From positions 3,150,501-3,214,500 of the forward strand of contig NZ_CP141799.1 in the NCBI RefSeq assembly GCF_035621475.1: 64,000 nucleotides of DNA, read 5' to 3'. The notes beneath the pieces were generated by a model. The model was given only the letters and a program-made list of their open reading frames with translations, searched no databases and was not told the origin of the DNA. Position 1 is the stretch's first letter. Each line of letters begins with the position of its first letter. Below are positions 8,373-17,282 of this stretch, in pieces. The translations under genes were made by a program, and so were the position numbers. The DNA is from Pseudomonas paeninsulae (GTDB taxonomy: Bacteria > Pseudomonadota > Gammaproteobacteria > Pseudomonadales > Pseudomonadaceae).

Positions 8373-9143
8373 CTACCCGGTCTTGGTGAATTCCTCTTGC
8401 AGCGCCAGCAATGCCAGGTCAGCCGTCTCCTCGGCTGCCTGCAATGCCATCCGCCAGGTGTCGACACACACGGCCAGATCCGCTTCCTGCTCGGCTCGCT
8501 GCAACCACTGCAAAAGATCATGCCAATCGCCCAAGGCCGATTGCGCCGCCTTTAGACGCGCCAGGGTCTTGGCCGACAATCCGCTCAGCGTCGGGTAGGC
8601 TCCGGCGCCGTAACGCACACGCTTGATCAACAAGCGCAGGCGATGACGATCATGCGTAGGGTCGACTAGGGCCTCGGCCAGGCGCCGCTGCTGCTTGGCC
8701 AGGCGTCGTCTGACCCGTTTAGCCAGACCACGCAACTCAGCGTCCGCCGCGGCTTGGCGCCACAACTGCGGCCACTGGTCCAGCGCCCCGAACAGCGCCG
8801 GCAGCGCAGCGCTGGCCAGCAGCGCCGCATAGCCGCCGAGCAAGCGCGACTGACGCAGGTTGACCGCATCGCGCCTACCCAGACGCTGCAAATGGGCGAG
8901 CAGCACCTCGAGATCACGCAACGGTCCACTGCTGCGCCCAAGCTCGGCAGCTTGTTGCTGCAGCGCAGCACACGCAGGCAAGCCGCGCAGCGGCTGCAGC
9001 AGGCTGCGCAACTTGCGCAGGGCAATGCGCAGATCGTGCAGGGCTTCAGGATCGGTCGCTGCCAGCAATCGCTCGCGGCAAGCATACAGCGTGACCTGCA
9101 GGCGCAGAACCTGCTGCAACTCGCCCTCGATTAAGCGCCCCAT
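8373..9143 (-). CDS. CHAD domain-containing protein
   Basis: The 256-residue protein is almost entirely helical and carries the conserved histidines and basic residues of CHAD domains: LHDLRIALRKLRSLL near residue 40, LRDLEVLLAHLQ near 75, HDRHRLRLLIKRVRYGAGAY near 170 and ALGDWHDLLQWL near 205. CHAD domains bind inorganic polyphosphate through these residues. There is no fused CYTH domain, so this is a stand-alone CHAD protein, common in Pseudomonas. The ATG at 9143 is preceded by GGAAGGGAAG. It lies between a possible regulatory region and the tgpA operon, and no functional partner is evident nearby. Confidence 0.88.
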   Translation of the reverse strand: MGRLIEGELQQVLRLQVTLYACRERLLAATDPEALHDLRIALRKLRSLLQPLRGLPACAALQQQAAELGRSSGPLRDLEVLLAHLQRLGRRDAVNLRQSRLLGGYAALLASAALPALFGALDQWPQLWRQAAADAELRGLAKRVRRRLAKQQRRLAEALVDPTHDRHRLRLLIKRVRYGAGAYPTLSGLSAKTLARLKAAQSALGDWHDLLQWLQRAEQEADLAVCVDTWRMALQAAEETADLALLALQEEFTKTG

Positions 9144-9261
9144 AGGATCTTCCCTTCCTGCCCGTTAGAGCGGCTAGCTTAGCAGCGTAGGACGACCTAG
9201 ACGGGATTCCGTCTGGAGCGCAGCGACAACCCGGCAGATTGATGCCGTGCCGATTATCCAC

Positions 9262-9287
9262 GGCGTACTGCCTGCGGCGAGTACGCC
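9262..9287. repeat. REP-like palindrome
   Basis: GGCGTACT and AGTACGCC form perfect 8-base arms around a GC-rich loop in the noncoding gap between the CHAD gene and tgpA. The context, with CCACGGCGTAC on one side and GTACGCCCTACGGAT on the other, looks like the extragenic REP-type palindromes common in Pseudomonas. Confidence 0.5.
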
Positions 9288-9334
9288 CTACGGATCGCGA
9301 GTTGCCCCGGATCCTAGGGCCACCCGCCAGACCC

Positions 9335-11311
9335 TCAACGCCAGGGCAACGCCCGGCGCAAGGCGGCTAGGTGCGCACGCAACACTGCCGGGCGCGCCTC
9401 GCCCCCGGCATAGCGCTGCGCCTCAAAGGCTGCCGCGAAGTTGCCAATGGCCGGCGCCTGGGCTGGCAAGGCTAGCGCCGCGCGCTCGGCATAGGCGCGC
9501 GCGCCTTCGCCCGGCAGACGGGGCACGGCATGCCGCGCCAACAACTGCTCGAAGCGCCGGAACAGACGCTGCAGAGGGTCACGCTCGCGCTGCCAGGGCT
9601 TGAACAGCCAGAGCGCCAGCAGCCCCAGCAGCAGCCCACCCCCGCCCACCAGGCTGAGGGCCAGGACATGGGCGTCGATACGACCGAACCAGCGTTGCAG
9701 CAATTCCAGTTGCTGCGCGCCCTGATAACCGAGCACCAGACGTTGCCAGCCATGGTTGAGGTTGTCCCAGCCCAGGCGCAACTGGTTCAGCCAACCCAGC
9801 TGGCGGTAACGCAACGGTGAGAACGGCGAGCCTTCGAGAAAGCTCTGCTCGTCGGCCAGCGCCTCTTCCAGGCCCAACTCGATACGTTCGGGCGCCACCT
9901 GAAAGGTCGGGTCGACGCTCACCCAGCCCTTGCCCGCCTGCCAGTATTCGACCCAGGCATGGGCATCGAACTGGCGCACCTGGACGTAGTCGCCGCCGGG
10001 GTTGTACTCGCCGCCCTGGTAGCCGGCCACCACCCGCGCCGGAATGCCTGCCGCACGCAGGACGAAGGTCATGGCGCCGGCGTAATGGGCACAGAAGCCG
10101 TTGCGGCTCTCGAAGAGAAAATCATCGATGCTGTTCAACCCCAGACGCGGTGGGCGCAAGGTATAGCCGAAGGGCTCGCGATTGAAATGGCTGAGCACGG
10201 CCTGCACCAACTGTTCGGCGTGCGGATATTGCCGCTTGAGCTCGGCGCCCCAGGCGCGGCTGCGTGGATCGCCATCCTCCGGCAGTTGCAAGGCCCGTCG
10301 CAGGCTGTCGCTGGAGCCTGCCGGGTCACGCAATGCCGCCGGCCAGGAAGTCACCTGATAGAGCAAGGTGCGCTCGACCGGACGCCCGCGCTGCAGGCGG
10401 TAATCACTCATCTGCCGGGTGTTTTCCAGGCTGGTTTCGGCGACGTCCAGGGCGAACAGCCAGGACTGCGAACTGGGCTGCATGACGATGCTGTAACGCA
10501 GCGGCTCGCCGCGCTTATCCCAGGCCGGGGTCAACGGCAACTGGGCGACGCTGGACTGCGACCAGCGCCGACCGTCGAAGCGCTCGAAGGTCAGCGCCCG
10601 CCAGTAGAGCTGCTCGTGTGGCGGCACCTCGCCCGCGAAGCTGGCGCGGAAGGCCAACCCGCTCGAACGGCTCAATTCGGCGATATCCGCCGGCGCCATG
10701 CTCTCGGCCAAGCCGCTGACCGCGCGCTCACTCGGCTGCGGCAGTGACCACAACGGCCCCAGACGCGGGAAGAAAACGAACAGCATCAGCATCAGGGGCA
10801 CGGCCTGCAGCAGCAAGCCGGCAGCCAGCCGCGCGGTTGCCCAGGGCTGCGCGGCAACGCCGCTCTGCTGCAGGCCGATCAGGGCTGCGAGCAAGGCAGT
10901 CACCGGCAGCAGGCTGAACAGCGCGGCGAGCATGCTGTCGTCGAACAGATAGGCGCTGACCACCACGAAGAAGCCGAGAAAGATCACCACCAGGGCATCG
11001 CGGCGCGTGCGCATTTCGAGCAACTTGAGGATGAAGGCGGCGACCAACAACACCACCCCGGCATCCAGGCCGACCAGGCTGCCGCGGGAAAGCAACACGC
11101 CGACGGCCGTGCCCAGCATCAATCCGGCCTTGACCCAGGCATTCGGATAACCGGCACGCATGCGCAAGATCTGGATGCGCCAGACTGCGCAGCCCAGCCA
11201 CAGGCCGACGATCCACAGCGGCAGATGGCTCAGGTGCGGGATGATCACCAGCACCTGGGCCACCAGCAACCACGTCAGGCTGATCCGCGGAATATCTGCC
11301 AGCCTGCTCAC
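9335..11311 (-). CDS. tgpA: Membrane transglutaminase-like protein TgpA
   Basis: From the GTG at 11311, which overlaps the upstream stop in GTGA, the protein has 658 residues. The N-terminal about 200 residues contain some five to six membrane segments (DUF3488-type). A periplasmic transglutaminase core follows, with the triad Cys407 (GFCAHYA), His451 (DAHAWVE) and Asp467 (WVSVDPT). A membrane segment near 555 and a C-terminal DUF4129-like region complete it. TgpA is essential in P. aeruginosa by published work; its exact substrate is unknown. It is the last gene of moxR-DUF58-tgpA, the usual context. The same frame stays open far upstream to 12379, but that part is a shadow of the DUF58 gene. 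Confidence 0.92.
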   Translation of the reverse strand: MSRLADIPRISLTWLLVAQVLVIIPHLSHLPLWIVGLWLGCAVWRIQILRMRAGYPNAWVKAGLMLGTAVGVLLSRGSLVGLDAGVVLLVAAFILKLLEMRTRRDALVVIFLGFFVVVSAYLFDDSMLAALFSLLPVTALLAALIGLQQSGVAAQPWATARLAAGLLLQAVPLMLMLFVFFPRLGPLWSLPQPSERAVSGLAESMAPADIAELSRSSGLAFRASFAGEVPPHEQLYWRALTFERFDGRRWSQSSVAQLPLTPAWDKRGEPLRYSIVMQPSSQSWLFALDVAETSLENTRQMSDYRLQRGRPVERTLLYQVTSWPAALRDPAGSSDSLRRALQLPEDGDPRSRAWGAELKRQYPHAEQLVQAVLSHFNREPFGYTLRPPRLGLNSIDDFLFESRNGFCAHYAGAMTFVLRAAGIPARVVAGYQGGEYNPGGDYVQVRQFDAHAWVEYWQAGKGWVSVDPTFQVAPERIELGLEEALADEQSFLEGSPFSPLRYRQLGWLNQLRLGWDNLNHGWQRLVLGYQGAQQLELLQRWFGRIDAHVLALSLVGGGGLLLGLLALWLFKPWQRERDPLQRLFRRFEQLLARHAVPRLPGEGARAYAERAALALPAQAPAIGNFAAAFEAQRYAGGEARPAVLRAHLAALRRALPWR

Positions 11312-12264
11312 GCCGGGGCGCCGAACAGTGCCAGCGCGCGCAGGCATGCTTCGCGGTGCTGCTCGCCGCTGGCGGGTGGCAGCACCTGGCCCGGCAAGCG
11401 CAGGGCAAAGGGCTGCTGACGCTCGGACAGCTGCAGCACCCAGTAACAGAGCAGCGACAGGCGCAGCTCGACATCCCCCGACAGCACCGCGAAATCCAGC
11501 CACGGGTCGCGTCCGCTGAGCGCCGTGAAATCCTTGACCAGCAGCCCCTGGCCGCGGGAATAGGCCTTCCAGTGCAGACGTCGTTTGGAGTCGCCGGGCT
11601 GGTAACTCTTCAGCCCCTGGAAATCCTCGCTGCCCTGGCCGTGGGCACGCATGCCCTGCTCTTGCAGTTCGCCAGCAGCACCTGCGGCCAGCGGCAACTC
11701 GCCCTCCAGCGGTTGTGGATAGACCAGCAACGCCTGGTTCAGGTCGACCCAGCTCCAGGCCACCAGGATCCCCAGCGGGAAGCGACTTTCGACCCGCAGC
11801 CGCCCTGGCCGCAGCCAGCCGCGGCGCAGCGCCGGCAGGTTCAACTCGCACTCGCTGACACCCTGCGCGGGCACATCCTGAGTCTGATAAGGCGCCGTCG
11901 GCCAGCCCAGGGCGATCGCCTGGTGCGCCCGCGCGCTGCTTTCCAGACGCAGGCGAAACTGCCCCTGTTCGCCGACGAACACCGACCTTGCGCCAGCGGC
12001 CTTGAGCATCAGGCCCGCCAGGTTGCGATAGGTGTGCAGGATGGCGACGATAAACACCGACGCCAGCAGAAACGTCAGGGCATAGGCCAGGCTGTTCTGG
12101 TAATTGATCGCGGCCAGCAGCATCAACAGCAGCGCCAGGGCAAATGCCAGCCCGACTCGCGTCGGCATGATGAAGATCCGCCGCTGAGTCAGGCGCACGC
12201 TGGCGGCCGGGGGAATCCGCCGGGCTAGCCAGCGACTCCAGCGCTGCTTGAGCTGTTGCCTCAA
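11308..12264 (-). CDS. DUF58 domain-containing membrane protein
   Basis: The protein has about 318 residues. Two membrane segments lie near 33-80 (VGLAFALALLLMLLAAINYQ and the segment after it), followed by an extracytoplasmic beta-rich region. The DUF58 core follows, with DFQGLKSYQPGDSKRRLHW, the family's hallmark stretch. DUF58 proteins are membrane partners of MoxR ATPases and are thought to act as VWA-like chaperone adaptors. I propose a TTG start at 12264, overlapping the moxR stop in TTGA, because GAGGTG lies eight bases upstream. A TTG at 12291 is an alternative. The end overlaps the tgpA start. Confidence 0.85.
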   Translation of the reverse strand: MRQQLKQRWSRWLARRIPPAASVRLTQRRIFIMPTRVGLAFALALLLMLLAAINYQNSLAYALTFLLASVFIVAILHTYRNLAGLMLKAAGARSVFVGEQGQFRLRLESSARAHQAIALGWPTAPYQTQDVPAQGVSECELNLPALRRGWLRPGRLRVESRFPLGILVAWSWVDLNQALLVYPQPLEGELPLAAGAAGELQEQGMRAHGQGSEDFQGLKSYQPGDSKRRLHWKAYSRGQGLLVKDFTALSGRDPWLDFAVLSGDVELRLSLLCYWVLQLSERQQPFALRLPGQVLPPASGEQHREACLRALALFGAPA

Positions 12265-13178
12265 AGCGCCGGCACCTCGCGCAGCAACCAATGCACCAGC
12301 GCGCCGCCGCCATGCCCGGTCGGATCGGTGCGCTGGTGCAGGCGATGACCGACCACCGACGGCAGCACCGCCTGCACATCTTCTGGGATCACATAATCGC
12401 GGCCGTCGAGGAAGGCCCAGGCGCGGGCGGCGGCGAGCAAGGCCAGGCTGGCTCGCGGCGACAGACCCCAGGCGAACTGCGGCTGGCTGCGGGTGGCATC
12501 GACCAGGCGCAGCACATAGTCGATCAAGGCATCGCTGGCGCGGACTTTTGGCACCTCGGCCTGGATCAGCGCCAGCTCGGCATGGTCGAGAATCGCCTCC
12601 AGGCGCGGCAGCAAGGAGCGCCGCGAATCGCCGAGGAGCAAGGCTTTTTCAGCGGCCTTGGCCGGGTAACCGAGCGACAGGCGCATGAGGAAGCGATCGA
12701 GCTGTGACTCGGGCAAGGCGAAGGTGCCGCCCTGGCTCACCGGGTTCTGCGTGGCGATGACGAAGAAGGGTTCCGGCAGCGGTCGGGTCGCGCCCTCGAT
12801 GGTCACCTGGCCCTCCTCCATGGCCTCGAGCAGCGCGCTCTGGCTTTTCGGTGTGGCCCGGTTGATCTCATCGGCCAGTACCAGCTCGGCGAATATCGGT
12901 CCCGGATGAAAGACGAATTGCCCGCTGTCCTTGACGAATACCGAGGTGCCGAGAATATCGCCAGGCAACAGGTCGGAGGTGAACTGGATGCGCTGAAAAC
13001 TCAGGCCCAGCACCCTGGCCAGCGCGTGGCTGAGGGTGGTCTTGCCCATGCCCGGCAAGTCCTCGATCAGCAGATGGCCGCGGGCCAACAGGCAGGCCAG
13101 GGCCAGGCGCACCTGCGGCTCCTTGCCCAGCAGCACCTGATTCACCGCGTCCAGGCAGGCATTCAGTCTTGTGCGCAT
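12261..13178 (-). CDS. MoxR family AAA+ ATPase
   Basis: The 305-residue protein has a Walker A motif (GMGKTT, 43-48), Walker B (LVLADEINRA), sensor 1 (FFVIATQNP) and the arginine-rich lid region (GLSPRASLALLAAARAWAF). This is the standard MoxR layout. MoxR ATPases act as chaperones that assemble or activate protein complexes, usually with a DUF58 or VWA partner; here the partner is the next gene. The ATG at 13178 has a weak upstream purine stretch. It heads a three-gene operon moxR-DUF58-tgpA with overlapping junctions. The 119-base upstream gap contains an inverted repeat CCAAGT...ACTTGG (13199-13221) of unknown role. Confidence 0.93.
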   Translation of the reverse strand: MRTRLNACLDAVNQVLLGKEPQVRLALACLLARGHLLIEDLPGMGKTTLSHALARVLGLSFQRIQFTSDLLPGDILGTSVFVKDSGQFVFHPGPIFAELVLADEINRATPKSQSALLEAMEEGQVTIEGATRPLPEPFFVIATQNPVSQGGTFALPESQLDRFLMRLSLGYPAKAAEKALLLGDSRRSLLPRLEAILDHAELALIQAEVPKVRASDALIDYVLRLVDATRSQPQFAWGLSPRASLALLAAARAWAFLDGRDYVIPEDVQAVLPSVVGHRLHQRTDPTGHGGGALVHWLLREVPAL

Positions 13179-13297
13179 CGTTCGCTCCGGCCTTTATCCA
13201 AGTGCGCCGATGCTACTTGGCCAGCACCCGGTGGGCAAAGTACCCTGTAGCCTTTACTGACGAAACTGTGAGCGCGGTTCGCACTTTACCGCGAAAT

Positions 13298-15262
13298 CTA
13301 TAAGCGAAAATGCCCGGCCATGCCCTGGAGTTCGCGGCCCAGCTGCGCCAAGCGAATGCTCGAGTCAGCCGTTTCGTCCATCGCCACCGACGACTGATCG
13401 GCAATATCGCGAATCGAGGTCACGCTGCGACTGATCTCTTCGGCCACCGCCGTCTGCTGTTCGGCAGCGGCGGCGATCTGTTGATTCATCTCGAAAATCA
13501 GGGTCACCGCCTCGGCAATCCTGGCCAGGGCATCTTCGGTCTGATTGGCATCCTCCACCACATGCGCGACCAGGGCACCGCTCTGCTGCATGTCGGCCAC
13601 CGAGCGCCGCGCGCCCTCGCGCAACGTGGCGATCAGGCCTTCGATTTCCGCGGTGGACTGCTGGGTACGCTTGGCCAACGCGCGCACCTCATCGGCGACC
13701 ACGGCAAAGCCGCGGCCCTGCTCGCCGGCACGCGCGGCCTCGATGGCGGCGTTGAGGGCCAGCAGGTTGGTCTGTTCGGCCACGCTCTTGATCACATCCA
13801 GCACCGAATCGATGCGCTGAGTGTCCTGACTGAGGCGCTCGATGCTCTGGGTAGTGGTGTCCATCGCCGCCGCCAACTGGTCGATCCGCACCAGAGTCTG
13901 GCGCACCACCTCGGCGCCGCGACTGACCCGATTATCGGCGTCCTCGGTGGAAGCGGCCGCCGCCTCGGCGTTACGTGCCACCTCATGCACGGTGGCGGTC
14001 ATCTCGCTCATGGCGGTCGCCACCTGATCGGTTTCCACCCGCTGGCCATTGACGCCCAGGCGAGTCTGCTCGGTAATCGCCGACAGTGACTGCGCCGAAG
14101 CGGAAATCTGGCTGACCCCACCCTGCAACTGGCCGACCATCTCGCGCAGGTTGTTCGACATGCTCTGCATGGCGGCCTGCAATTGCCCCACTTCGTCGCT
14201 GCGCTGCACCTCGATGTGCACACTGAGGTCGCCCTCGGCGATCTGCCGGGCCTGCTCGATCACCTGCTTGAGCGGCCGCACAATCAGCAGGGTAATGGCC
14301 AGGGTCGCCAGCAGACCGATGACCAAGGCCAGCGCCGCAGCCAGCAGAATCAGCCAACCACTGGCTTGCAGTTGTGCCTGCATGGCGTTTTTTTGCAAGG
14401 AATAGGCCTGTTCGACCAACCCGACAATGCGCTCGGCTTGCTCTACCAGCAGGGCGTATTCCTGCTTCTGCTGGCGCAAGTTGCCGTTGTATTCCTTGAG
14501 TCGCTCATTGAAGGAGTCGACGTTGCCGATGACTTCCGCCAACACCGAGGCATACGCCGGATCAGCCATGGCATCGCGCAGTTCACCGGCCAGGGATTGC
14601 GCATCGAGGGCCTCCTGGATCTCACCCTGGGCGACTTCGGCAGAACTACGGCTCTGCTGCAGGCGCACGCGGGCCTGGTCGAGCGCCTGCAACAAGAGTT
14701 GATGGACCTTGCCGATCTGTCCGGCCTGCAGCACCGACTCGCCGCCTTGCGCACCCTGGCTACTCTCGAGCAGATCGATGCCATCCTCGGCGAGTCCATC
14801 CTTGAGCAATTCCAGGCTGTTGGAGGCACTCACCACCAGCCAAGTGGCCGCCTCCAGGGACAGGCTCATGCTATCGGTCAGCTCGACATAACGGTCGAAG
14901 GCCGCGCGGTACTGGTCAACGGCACTGTTGACCTCGACCAGAACCTGTCCCTCCGCAGCCGGCAGTTCGGCCTGCAGGGCTGAGCTGCTCGCCTGCAGTG
15001 TCTCAACCTGTTCATGCAGGCGCTGGACATGAGTGACATCGGTAGTCAGGGCGAAGTCCTGCTCGCGGCGGCGAATCTGTAGCACCTGGGTATTGATCGC
15101 GCTCATGCGCTCGAGCAACGCCGAGCGGGCACCGACCTCACGCAAGGCCGAATAGCCGGTGGCGGCAACCACTGCGGTGAGTGCCAGCACCACGCCAAAG
15201 CCCAGGCCTAATTTTTTCGCCGTACTCAAGCTGGCGACGCGCCGCTGCAGATCAGTCCACAT
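13298..15262 (-). CDS. Methyl-accepting chemotaxis protein with large helical periplasmic domain
   Basis: From the ATG at 15262 (GGAG upstream) the protein has 654 residues. TM1 is near 17-39. The periplasmic part is about 250 residues of predicted helices with heptad-like leucines. TM2 ([20 protein letters not shown]) is near 300, then comes HAMP ([19 protein letters not shown]) and the signalling hairpin with [20 protein letters not shown] and [17 protein letters not shown]. The size and all-helical content of the sensor fit the helical bimodular (HBM) domain of McpS-type receptors, which bind organic acids, but this is inference. I see no sigma-28 promoter upstream, unlike the receptor at 5578. 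Confidence 0.92.
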   Translation of the reverse strand: MWTDLQRRVASLSTAKKLGLGFGVVLALTAVVAATGYSALREVGARSALLERMSAINTQVLQIRRREQDFALTTDVTHVQRLHEQVETLQASSSALQAELPAAEGQVLVEVNSAVDQYRAAFDRYVELTDSMSLSLEAATWLVVSASNSLELLKDGLAEDGIDLLESSQGAQGGESVLQAGQIGKVHQLLLQALDQARVRLQQSRSSAEVAQGEIQEALDAQSLAGELRDAMADPAYASVLAEVIGNVDSFNERLKEYNGNLRQQKQEYALLVEQAERIVGLVEQAYSLQKNAMQAQLQASGWLILLAAALALVIGLLATLAITLLIVRPLKQVIEQARQIAEGDLSVHIEVQRSDEVGQLQAAMQSMSNNLREMVGQLQGGVSQISASAQSLSAITEQTRLGVNGQRVETDQVATAMSEMTATVHEVARNAEAAAASTEDADNRVSRGAEVVRQTLVRIDQLAAAMDTTTQSIERLSQDTQRIDSVLDVIKSVAEQTNLLALNAAIEAARAGEQGRGFAVVADEVRALAKRTQQSTAEIEGLIATLREGARRSVADMQQSGALVAHVVEDANQTEDALARIAEAVTLIFEMNQQIAAAAEQQTAVAEEISRSVTSIRDIADQSSVAMDETADSSIRLAQLGRELQGMAGHFRL

Positions 15263-15333
15263 AATTCCGCTCCATCCCCGCACCCCTGGCGAACCCAGGT
15301 TTGCCAACCTTATCACGCAAGATAAAAGCGCAA

Positions 15334-15358
15334 GGCTGCTGGCGACAAGCCAGCAGCC
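15334..15358 (-). terminator. Rho-independent terminator of the flavin reductase gene
   Basis: On the minus strand GGCTGCTGGC and GCCAGCAGCC form a perfect 10-base stem with loop TTGTC, followed by TTGCGCTTTTATC. It lies just downstream of the flavin reductase stop. Confidence 0.75.
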
Positions 15359-15409
15359 GGGGCGATTGTGCTTTTAGCTATGAGCAGGTCGTTTTCAGAG
15401 CGGATCAGT

Positions 15410-16015
15410 TCAGGGGCGGCGCATCTCGAAGCTATCGCGGGTACGGGTATAGGCCATGCCGCCCAGGCGGCCGACCAGATCGAGCTTGTGCGGGTCGATC
15501 CGGCCCTTGTCGTTGAGCACCGCATCGTCGACATGGGCGAGCAGCACTTCGGCGAAGATCAGGTGGCAGTTCGGCGCATCCGGCGGATACGCCAACACCT
15601 GCGCCACACGGCACTCGAAGGCCACCGCTGCGCCGGCCACACGCGGTACGCCAACTCGTTCGCTGGCCAGGCTGGCGATGCCGCAGTGCTCGAACTCGCT
15701 GACCCCATGGGCCAGGTGGGCGGCACTGGCGTTCATCGCCTCGGCTTGGGCGAAGGACACCAACTGGATCACCAGCTCGCCGCTAGCCTGCACATTGCGC
15801 AGCGTGTCCTTGAGGCTGCCGTCGTCACGCAGATTGACGTTGACCATCAACGTCGGCGGCGCGTCGCTGATCACCTGGAAAAAACTGAACGGCGCCAGGT
15901 TGCTGATGCCATCGCGGGAAACGCTGGACACCCAGGCGATCGGCCGCGGCGTAACCGTGGACGCTAGCCAGCGGTAAGCGTCCAAAGGTGTCAGGGCACT
16001 GAAGTCCAGCTGCAC
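15410..16015 (-). CDS. Flavin reductase family protein (FMN-binding split barrel)
   Basis: I place the start at the GTG at 16015, because GAGGAA sits six bases upstream and the family begins there (QLDFSALTPLDAYRWLAST); the frame is open further upstream without homology. The resulting 201 residues show the flavin reductase-like split-barrel pattern: VTPRPIAWVSSVSRDGISNLAPFSFFQVIS, then PPTLMVNVNLR, SGELVIQLVS and FECRVAQVL. These proteins bind FMN and reduce flavins or act as small oxidoreductases; the substrate cannot be read. The gene stands alone, with its own terminator, and is divergent from the bcs operon. Confidence 0.88.
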   Translation of the reverse strand: MQLDFSALTPLDAYRWLASTVTPRPIAWVSSVSRDGISNLAPFSFFQVISDAPPTLMVNVNLRDDGSLKDTLRNVQASGELVIQLVSFAQAEAMNASAAHLAHGVSEFEHCGIASLASERVGVPRVAGAAVAFECRVAQVLAYPPDAPNCHLIFAEVLLAHVDDAVLNDKGRIDPHKLDLVGRLGGMAYTRTRDSFEMRRP

Positions 16016-16330
16016 GGCAAATTCCTCGGATGATTGGGGTTGTCCAGTATGCCACTGACGCCAGACAGTGCCTCCGCCCTTCGACCGGCAATACCGTTGG
16101 TCGGAAGCCTTTGCCTGATTGTCAGCACCCGGCAGCGGAGCCCTCTTGTTTTGCTGATGATCGATGGCTCCAGAGGACCTGCGGTAGATCAATAAAAGGG
16201 GGTTTAGCGCTTCACTTTCCGCAATGCGCCACTAATATGACATAAGCCGCAGCACTATCACGTTAAGAGCCATTTATTTGACCATCCAGAACAATTATCA
16301 GCCAACCATCATGGAACGAGGAAAACCACC
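16016..16330 (+). promoter_or_regulatory. Upstream control region of the cellulose operon
   Basis: The gap holds no gene. A possible sigma-70 promoter reads TTCACT (16211-16216), 16 bases, TAATAT (16233-16238). Two sites partly resemble the FleQ box GTCAATAAATTGAC: GCCATTTATTTGAC at 16269-16282 (10 of 14) and ATCAATAAAAGGGG at 16188-16201 (about 9 of 14). The leader just before bcsR carries ATGGA (16311) and GAGGA (16318), the second acting as ribosome site. All are predictions by eye. Confidence 0.35.
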
Positions 16331-16549
16331 ATGGGCATTCAGCCATTTGAAGAAGATCGACTGACGGTGGAGCCACCGGAGGATCTCACCTTCCTCCTCG
16401 AACACTACCAACTGAAAAGCTTTCAATATTCAGAGCTGCAACACGAACAGGCCGTACTCGCCTCGGTCGCCGACTGGCCACTGCTGAGCGAAACGCTACG
16501 ACCACTGCTCCTGCTTGTTGAAGCCGCGAAACTCGACAAGGCAGACTGA
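16331..16549 (+). CDS. bcsR: Cellulose biosynthesis protein BcsR
   Basis: This 72-residue protein lies directly upstream of bcsQ with one base between stop and start. The C-terminal half, with the spacing of Y..L...........VADWPLLSETL, matches E. coli BcsR (…KRWPLLAEF). BcsR binds BcsQ and the BcsE-BcsQ regulatory subcomplex on the cytoplasmic face of the cellulose synthase in enterobacteria. The ATG is preceded by CGAGGAAAACCACC. The N-terminus is longer than in E. coli and acidic. It is the first gene of the bcs operon, so it marks the likely transcription entry point. Confidence 0.82.
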   Translation: MGIQPFEEDRLTVEPPEDLTFLLEHYQLKSFQYSELQHEQAVLASVADWPLLSETLRPLLLLVEAAKLDKAD

Positions 16550-16550
16550 T

Positions 16551-17282
16551 ATGCACTTGATTGCCATACAGGGGCTGCGGGGGGGCTGCGGCACCACGTC
16601 AATAGTGGCCGGACTGACCTCAGCCCTGGCTATTCTGCACCAGCCCGTACTGGCCATCGATCTGTGCCCCAGCAACATCCTCAGCCTGCACTTCGGCTTA
16701 CCCTTCGATGAGCCCCCGGCCTGGACGACGCGAGAATTGCACAATCCTGCCCAAGAGATAGTCGCCTTTCGTCATCAGGAGCGGGTTTCCGTGCTGCCAT
16801 TTGGCCGCCACGCCACCCAGGGTTATGACCCCCTGCGTGCTGTTGACCTGCTCGAGCACGCACTGCGACAACTGACGCCGTCGAGCGGCACCTTTGTACT
16901 GCTCAACATTCCGCCTTACCTGAACCTGCTCAGTCACCTCGACCAGCGCCCGGATATCCATTGGCTGCACGTGCTGGTGACGGATCCGGCCTGCCATATC
17001 CTGCTCAACTACCAGCTGCGTGACCACCACCCCCTGCCACGCAACCACCACTGGCTGATCAACCGCCTACAACCGTCGCTCAAACTATCCCACGACCTGC
17101 TGGAACTCTGGCGACTGGCCCTCGGACAGCTGCTGGTTCCTTGCGTGATCCATGAGGACGAAGCGGTTCGCGAGGCACTGGCACGCAAGCAACTACTGGG
17201 TGAAAGCGCGCCGCACTGCCTGGCCATGCGAGATTTCCTCGCACTGGCGAGTTGGTGTATCAAAACGGTGGAACGTTCATGA
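16551..17282 (+). CDS. bcsQ: Cellulose biosynthesis protein BcsQ (MinD/ParA-like ATPase)
   Basis: The 243-residue protein begins MHLIAIQGLRGGCGTTS, a deviant Walker A loop. The family version in E. coli BcsQ is also GGxGTT without the usual lysine at the second position. A MinD-like LAIDLCPSNILSLHFGL follows, then GTFVLLNIPPYLN (Walker B region). BcsQ is needed for polar assembly and activity of the cellulose synthase in E. coli and forms a complex with BcsR. The start is one base after bcsR, and its stop overlaps the bcsA start as ATGA, so the operon is translationally coupled. Confidence 0.9.
   Translation: MHLIAIQGLRGGCGTTSIVAGLTSALAILHQPVLAIDLCPSNILSLHFGLPFDEPPAWTTRELHNPAQEIVAFRHQERVSVLPFGRHATQGYDPLRAVDLLEHALRQLTPSSGTFVLLNIPPYLNLLSHLDQRPDIHWLHVLVTDPACHILLNYQLRDHHPLPRNHHWLINRLQPSLKLSHDLLELWRLALGQLLVPCVIHEDEAVREALARKQLLGESAPHCLAMRDFLALASWCIKTVERS

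Noticed and set aside
11312..12379. Upstream extension of the tgpA frame to a 1014-codon open frame
   Set aside because: It overlaps the DUF58 gene in another frame, is rich in Arg, Ala and Gly with no domain, and the GTGA junction with GTG at 11311 is a convincing tgpA start.
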